From contig WNNJ02002532.1 in NCBI GenBank assembly GCA_012934845.2, positions 110,466 through 174,465 of the forward strand: 64,000 nt of DNA, in the 5' to 3' direction. This document shows, one piece after another, positions 54,401 to 60,400 of this stretch. Within the stretch, counting starts at the first letter, position 1. Each line of letters opens with the position of its first letter. Below the pieces are notes generated by a model. It saw only the letters and a list, made by a program, of their open reading frames with translations. It ran no database searches and was not told the origin of the DNA. The stretch comes from Pomphorhynchus laevis (Eukaryota; Acanthocephala; Palaeacanthocephala; Echinorhynchida; Pomphorhynchidae). The translations under genes and the position numbers were made by a program.

Positions 54401-57400
54401 ACTATGATAGGCTAAGTTGTATAATAGACAGTTATTGTAATACAAAATACTATAATCGTACAATAAATGTAAATAATAACAATAGAAAATATACATTAAC
54501 CATAAACTTCATTAATAAATGTATAGATAACATAAATATAGCCGGACTTTTAAATAATTCTAAAAGTAAAGAAATAATAGGGTCAGATTTAAGTAAATAT
54601 ATTCCTAAAATAAGGTATAAACTCCTACCATTATTAGGACGAAAAATTTGTAATTATAATAAAGAATTAAAATCAATATGTAACGATAATATTAGAAACA
54701 TAATGGAAACAGAATGCAATTGTAAAAGTCTTAGTTTTGATAAAATAAATGAACATATATGTACCCATAATCTAGAATTAATTGAGAATTGTGAATTAAG
54801 AAAGCTGCTATCAAAAGGGTATAAATATAGATTAAATAACAACAACGACAAAAATAAAATTTACAGTTCGTTATATAATAACTTAAATGATTACTTTAGT
54901 AAGCTGATTAATAGTGAAAGCTCGAATATATCTAAGATAAAAATTTGGAAAGATTATATATTTGATAAAATTAAAAATAAAATGAAAATAACAAACAATT
55001 ATAAAAGGAAAGATAAAATTAATAAAGATATGTATAAAGAACTTACTAAATTAAAGGATAACTATATAATAACAACTATTGATAAAGCTAGTAATAACTT
55101 TGTTCTTCATATGCAAAAAGCTTTATTATGATATACTAATGAAAGAGGTTAATTCTAATGATTTAAATGTAAATCCAACATATGAACGTAGTGATTTAAA
55201 TTTAGAAACAATTATTACAAGTCCTCATTCTATAATGGATAAAAAGGGTATAAAGGTTGTTACAGATAACAAAACTATACCTATATTATATTGGAATCCA
55301 AAATTACATAAAAATCCAATAAAACCTAGGTTCATATGTAGTGCGTTTAAATGTACATTAAAACCATTTTCTGTCTATATGAATAAAATACTTAAAGTAA
55401 TTAAAGCACATTTTAAAAAATATTGCAAGGTAATCGAAATTAATACTGGTATAAAACACTATTTCAGTATTAATTCTACAAAAGAATTTTTAGAACAGAC
55501 AAAAGGAATAAATTTTCAAAATATAAATACATACGATTTTAGTACGCTTTATACAAATCTAGATTTAGTAGATATTAAAGAAGCGTTAGTAAAATTAATT
55601 AACCTTATATTCGGAAAAAGATATACATATATATGTTATAATAATTATAACGCCTATCTAACAAAAATTAAACCATCAAATAAATATAAATATATGGATA
55701 AAATTGAATTAATAGAATCCTTAAATATTTTGATAAATCAAAATTATTTAAAAGTAGGGACATCTATATTTAGACAAGTAAAAGGTGTTCCAATGGGTGG
55801 TAATAGTAGCCCAATTATAGCTGACTTGTTTTTAAGCTTTATAGAATATGAATTTGTTCATAACTGTGTAAAAACTAAATCTAAACAATATAAATATATG
55901 AAATATATGTTTCGATACATTGATGATATATGTGTATTTAATTCTAATAATTTTTATTCAATTAGTGAGCACATTTATCCAGAAAGCCTTATTCTTAATA
56001 AAACCAATATTAATGATAAAGAAGGTGTATATCTAGATATGAACATTAAATTAACATTAACTAAAACTACTATTAATTTATATCGTAAAGATGACATATT
56101 TAAATTTACAAGAAACATATTTTTGCATGAGCATTCATGCATACCATATAATATAAAATATAATACATTAAATAATGAAATTTTAAGAATTGCAACAATA
56201 TGTAATGATATTGGCTTTCTTCAAAATCATTTAAATAATTTAATAGATACATATTTTAAACTAGGTTACTATAAAAATAACATCAAGCAGAAAATAGTAA
56301 AATATATAAATCAACACAATAATATAAAGAATAAATTTAAACTCTTAAGTGGCAAATTTTTATGGATGGATAATAAATAATATACTTTGCATTAGAATAA
56401 GATACTAGATAGTTATTTCAGAGGAAATACATCATTAGCATGTATTTGGCCCCGCTGCTATGTTGGGTAGAGGAGTTAGGGGCCGAAACCTGATAGCATA
56501 GCAGTTCCTCCTGATGACCTCTAATTCTTATTCTGATACAACGTCTGTTATTTATTAGTCAATTCATAAAAATGACGTTTATTTTAAATTTTTTATTTTA
56601 TTTAATTATTAAATTTTGATTTAGCATTATTATGTTTTGTTTATTTTATAATTTATTTTATTTATATATCGTATAAAATACGTAGACTCAGTTAGCTGAT
56701 TTAATTTGTTCTACTGACATGTTATTATTGACCTGTGGACTTTGTTTTCCCGGTAATATGACCTCTGTTTTGGTCTTTGTACTTTAAAGACAACAATTTT
56801 ATTCTAATTTTCAATGATCTTCTTAATTTAATAATTTTAGATTAAAAACATTTAATTAGAAAATATCATCATTATTTTAGGTTAAATACCAAATTCGTAA
56901 ATGCTCTTATTGGAGTGGAATTTAATGGCATTTTTATGTTCAAAAGCTCAATTAAGATATTGTTCAATTGTTCAATTTTAAATGAATCAAATTTTGTTCT
57001 TTAAATATTTTAGAGAACTTAAACTTGGCATTTGCATGAACCTGACAAAAATATGCTTATTTGAGAATATTATTTCTTTACAAAATCAGTACCCCTATGA
57101 AGAAGATCAAATGCGTGGTCACTCCAAAAGGGAAAATTCACATATCGTGTTTCAGGCCTAGAGTAGCTAACAGATCCCTTGTTAGAATCCTTATAAAATT
57201 TATTTATTATAATAAAAAATTATTAATAATTTATAAAATTACTTACTATAACGTATTTTGAAAGCAATTTTTCACAATTCCGGTGTATTTTATAACTAGG
57301 GATCTTTCATTCAATAAATTAACGACATTTACAAATTTTACTTTGATTGCCCACTTGAAATCTTTGTAAGTTCAATGTGTAATACGATAGCGTAAATATT

Positions 57401-60400
57401 TGTATATTGTATGTGTTTATCTATAATTTGAACTGAATAAACATTTTAAATCTAAACACGTTTAGAATTATATGTTCCATTTACAATCTTTTGATATTTA
57501 ATTAATTATTTAATTCAAAATTATTATTCTGTTTTCGTGCTAAAATAATTTAAATGACAGTATATATTCATATATTATGAATATATGTTAACAATATATT
57601 ATAAACATACGTTATTATATATTTATATATGTTAAACAGATTTATTCACATATTATTTATTAATTACTTATATATTATTTATAGAATACTCATTGTATTT
57701 AAACGTTGAGTATCAACAGAAAATTGAAATTTTAAATTTGCCATTATTCTTCTATTTAACTTATAAACCTTTATACAAATAAATAAGAGTAATTTATCAA
57801 TCTAAATGCTTCACTCAATATACGATATGTCATAAAGTTGTACGATCGTTATTTTGAGAGGATAAAATCGATTATAAAATTTTCAAGTTATCGAATATTG
57901 AGTATTATAATCGATATAACCTGATAATATTATGTTCTTCAGTTAATCAAATTGCTCTAAATCGGACCCTGCTGTTAGTATATACATAGTAGAGTGTAGA
58001 GATTGTGATATCTTCTATCACAATAAGCAGACTTGCAGATGGATGCTTATATGGGTTGACGATCATCATAAGGATATTTGAAATCAATTTTAAATATTTT
58101 AAGTGATGATAACTTCAGTCATGAAGTTATCTTCAGTTTTCCATGTCATCAATTTTAATGAAGAATGCATAATCTAATTCGGTGAGTCCGTTACTATTTG
58201 AGTATTTTATCGGTGATATGACTTTGATACTGCGAAATTCCTCGTCGCTACTATCATATGTTATTTAACCCACTCCATTGGAGTGTACTTCAAATTTCTG
58301 TTATTTTGGTATACATATTTTCACAAAATACAGTTAATATATAATTATATCCTTCTGGTTATGGCACCACGTCGTCCTCACAGGTATTGTTTCTATTATT
58401 GATACAGCAGGATGCTACTAATCAGCCTGGATGGGTTTGAGTCTGGGTGGGTATCAGCCTGGGTTGATCTCATCCTGGGTGGGTATCAGCCTGGGTTGAT
58501 CTCATCCTGGGTGGGTATCATTCAATGTGGGTCAGCAGGTGATGAGACCCACCCAGGCTGATTATTAGCATCCTGCTGTATCAATAATATGAACAATACC
58601 TGTGAGGATAACGTCGTGTCACCTATGCAATCAAGTTATATTATAAAATTATATATTTATTACATATACATTAATTAATATATATAATTAATATACTTTA
58701 AATGCTTTGTATATAATGTACATTAAATGTATGCTATATTAAATGCTTAATATTTATTTTTTATAAGAATTTGTATGATAATTCAGTATTATGTAAATGC
58801 ATCCTTTAAAATATAGTTATATATTAATTTAATATATATTAATATATTGATTTAATATACTTTAAATGCTCTCTATTAGTAATTATAGTTGATTTTATAT
58901 AAATAATTATATTACAAATGTATTGATGCCATATTTATATAAAATTTTATTAAATTCAATAAATGTAAATTATGCGCTCTTATGTTTTAACTCTATAATA
59001 ATTAATCTAACTTTTATTGGAAATTATGATAGTATAGTGATCTCTAGCATATTGTTTCTAAATATATTACCTTGCTCACTTTACACCCAAAGTATGAAAT
59101 GCGCACTGAATTTAAATTTTGTTGTTGTATTTTTTCATTATCCAACTTCCCTTAGGTGTTCAGTATACTTACTTTTAAATTGCGAAATAATTTTAATTAT
59201 TTAAAGCTCCAAAAATGGACAATACACCATTGCTTCTATTGAATTTAGCCAAATAGATTAGGAAGTAACTTAATACAACCGGATATTTATAGTTTGTTGG
59301 TACACCCCAAATTCTTTTAGTAAAACACATTTTAATCGAATTTTATCTGTCTATAAAGTCATTGAATCTTATTTTGTAGCAATTTAAATTTAATAATTTA
59401 AAATTTCAGAACTTAAAAATAAATTTATAATTTGTGACTAAATTGTAAATATTTCTATCTGCCATTATATATTTACCGAAATTACGTTGAAACGGAGATT
59501 CCCCTTGCAGTTTTTGATTTAATTAGATATTAATAATACTTTAATAATACTGCATCATTAGCGGATATTTATATCAATCTTTGTTCTATAATCACTGACT
59601 ACCTTTTTTAATGTGTATAGAATCCTATCCAATAATGAGCTGACACAATTTTCCTTACCTAAAGATAACAATTTGGAAGTTCTGTAAGTGTTTATGGAGC
59701 ATAATAACTAATTGCAAAGTAAATTAGCAAATGAATAATTTATTTATTTCTATTATAAAATATTGTTAGCGTTCATGTACTGACTGTAATACCACAGTCA
59801 GCAAATGTATGCAATAGTTTGCTTACACAAATCATTTAATATATGACCAGCGATTTCCAAGCGCTGATCGAATTCCAAACGATTTCCAAATGCTGGTTTT
59901 ATCTTTTTTATTAAGCGTTGGTTTAATATATGACCAGCGATTTATATAAAACGCTTAGGGTCTGACGAAAAGTATAACAGAGCTCAATAAATTACCATAC
60001 ATAGAGGCATACTAGATTGTAAATCTGAAATGGTATATGCATACTTTATGTAGTAGAGCAGAGCATAAGTTAGATATTATAGTGAAACATAGTGATACAT
60101 GCATCATGTATGATTTTCATGAACTCGTAAAACTCCACACATCAAAATAAATATAATTTCTCACATTGAAAAGTCATCTTTGGAGATCAATATCAGAAAA
60201 TATCGATAATATGTATTCTCGGGTGGTAAAATCAATTTTAGCAAGTTCATATACATATTTTGTGTTTATATTTGATAGATCTCACACTTCCTGAATCAAG
60301 TTTTGCTTGCCGAAGAAATCAATCGGTCTCTTACGTTGCGTGATTATTTAACTCGTAAACTTTAATTCCAATGCTTCTTCACAATTCATTCATTTTAATC

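Larger units (their letters stand above)
52555..56768 (+). mobile_element. Naiad-type Penelope-like element (N-terminal GIY-YIG, C-terminal RT) with pseudo-LTR
   Basis: Layout: pseudo-LTR (52555-53288), leader with tRNA-like and hairpin structure (53289-53664), coding region in two overlapping frames (53665-55131, 55079-56380), 3' region with pseudoknot to 56768. Known: N-terminal GIY-YIG linked by a CxC motif to the RT defines Naiad/Chlamys elements, whereas canonical PLEs carry the nuclease at the C terminus. They use target-primed insertion. It interrupts intron 29 of the LRR gene in the sense direction. I could not find a clear target-site duplication. High similarity between the two ends suggests recent insertion. 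Confidence 0.88.

Noticed and set aside
56448-56504. Naming the pseudoknot an HDV-like ribozyme outright
   Set aside because: The helix order fits, but no P3 hairpin, P4 or clear catalytic-C context is seen. It is reported as a candidate only.
56511-56517. CTGATGA in the Naiad tail as a hammerhead core
   Set aside because: No stem II and no GAAA at a suitable distance. The GAAAC at 56485 lies upstream without pairing that would make a type II hammerhead.
56881-57110. Two LRR-like openings after the Naiad (LLNTKFVNALIGVEF; ELKLGICMNLTKICL)
   Set aside because: Acceptors and frame are fine but no acceptable donor keeps phase 2, and exons 29 and 30 join well without them.
59840-59945. ATATGACCAGCGATTT repeated here and near 12145 as a shared element
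   Set aside because: The match is under 20 bases; too short to define an element without a genome search.
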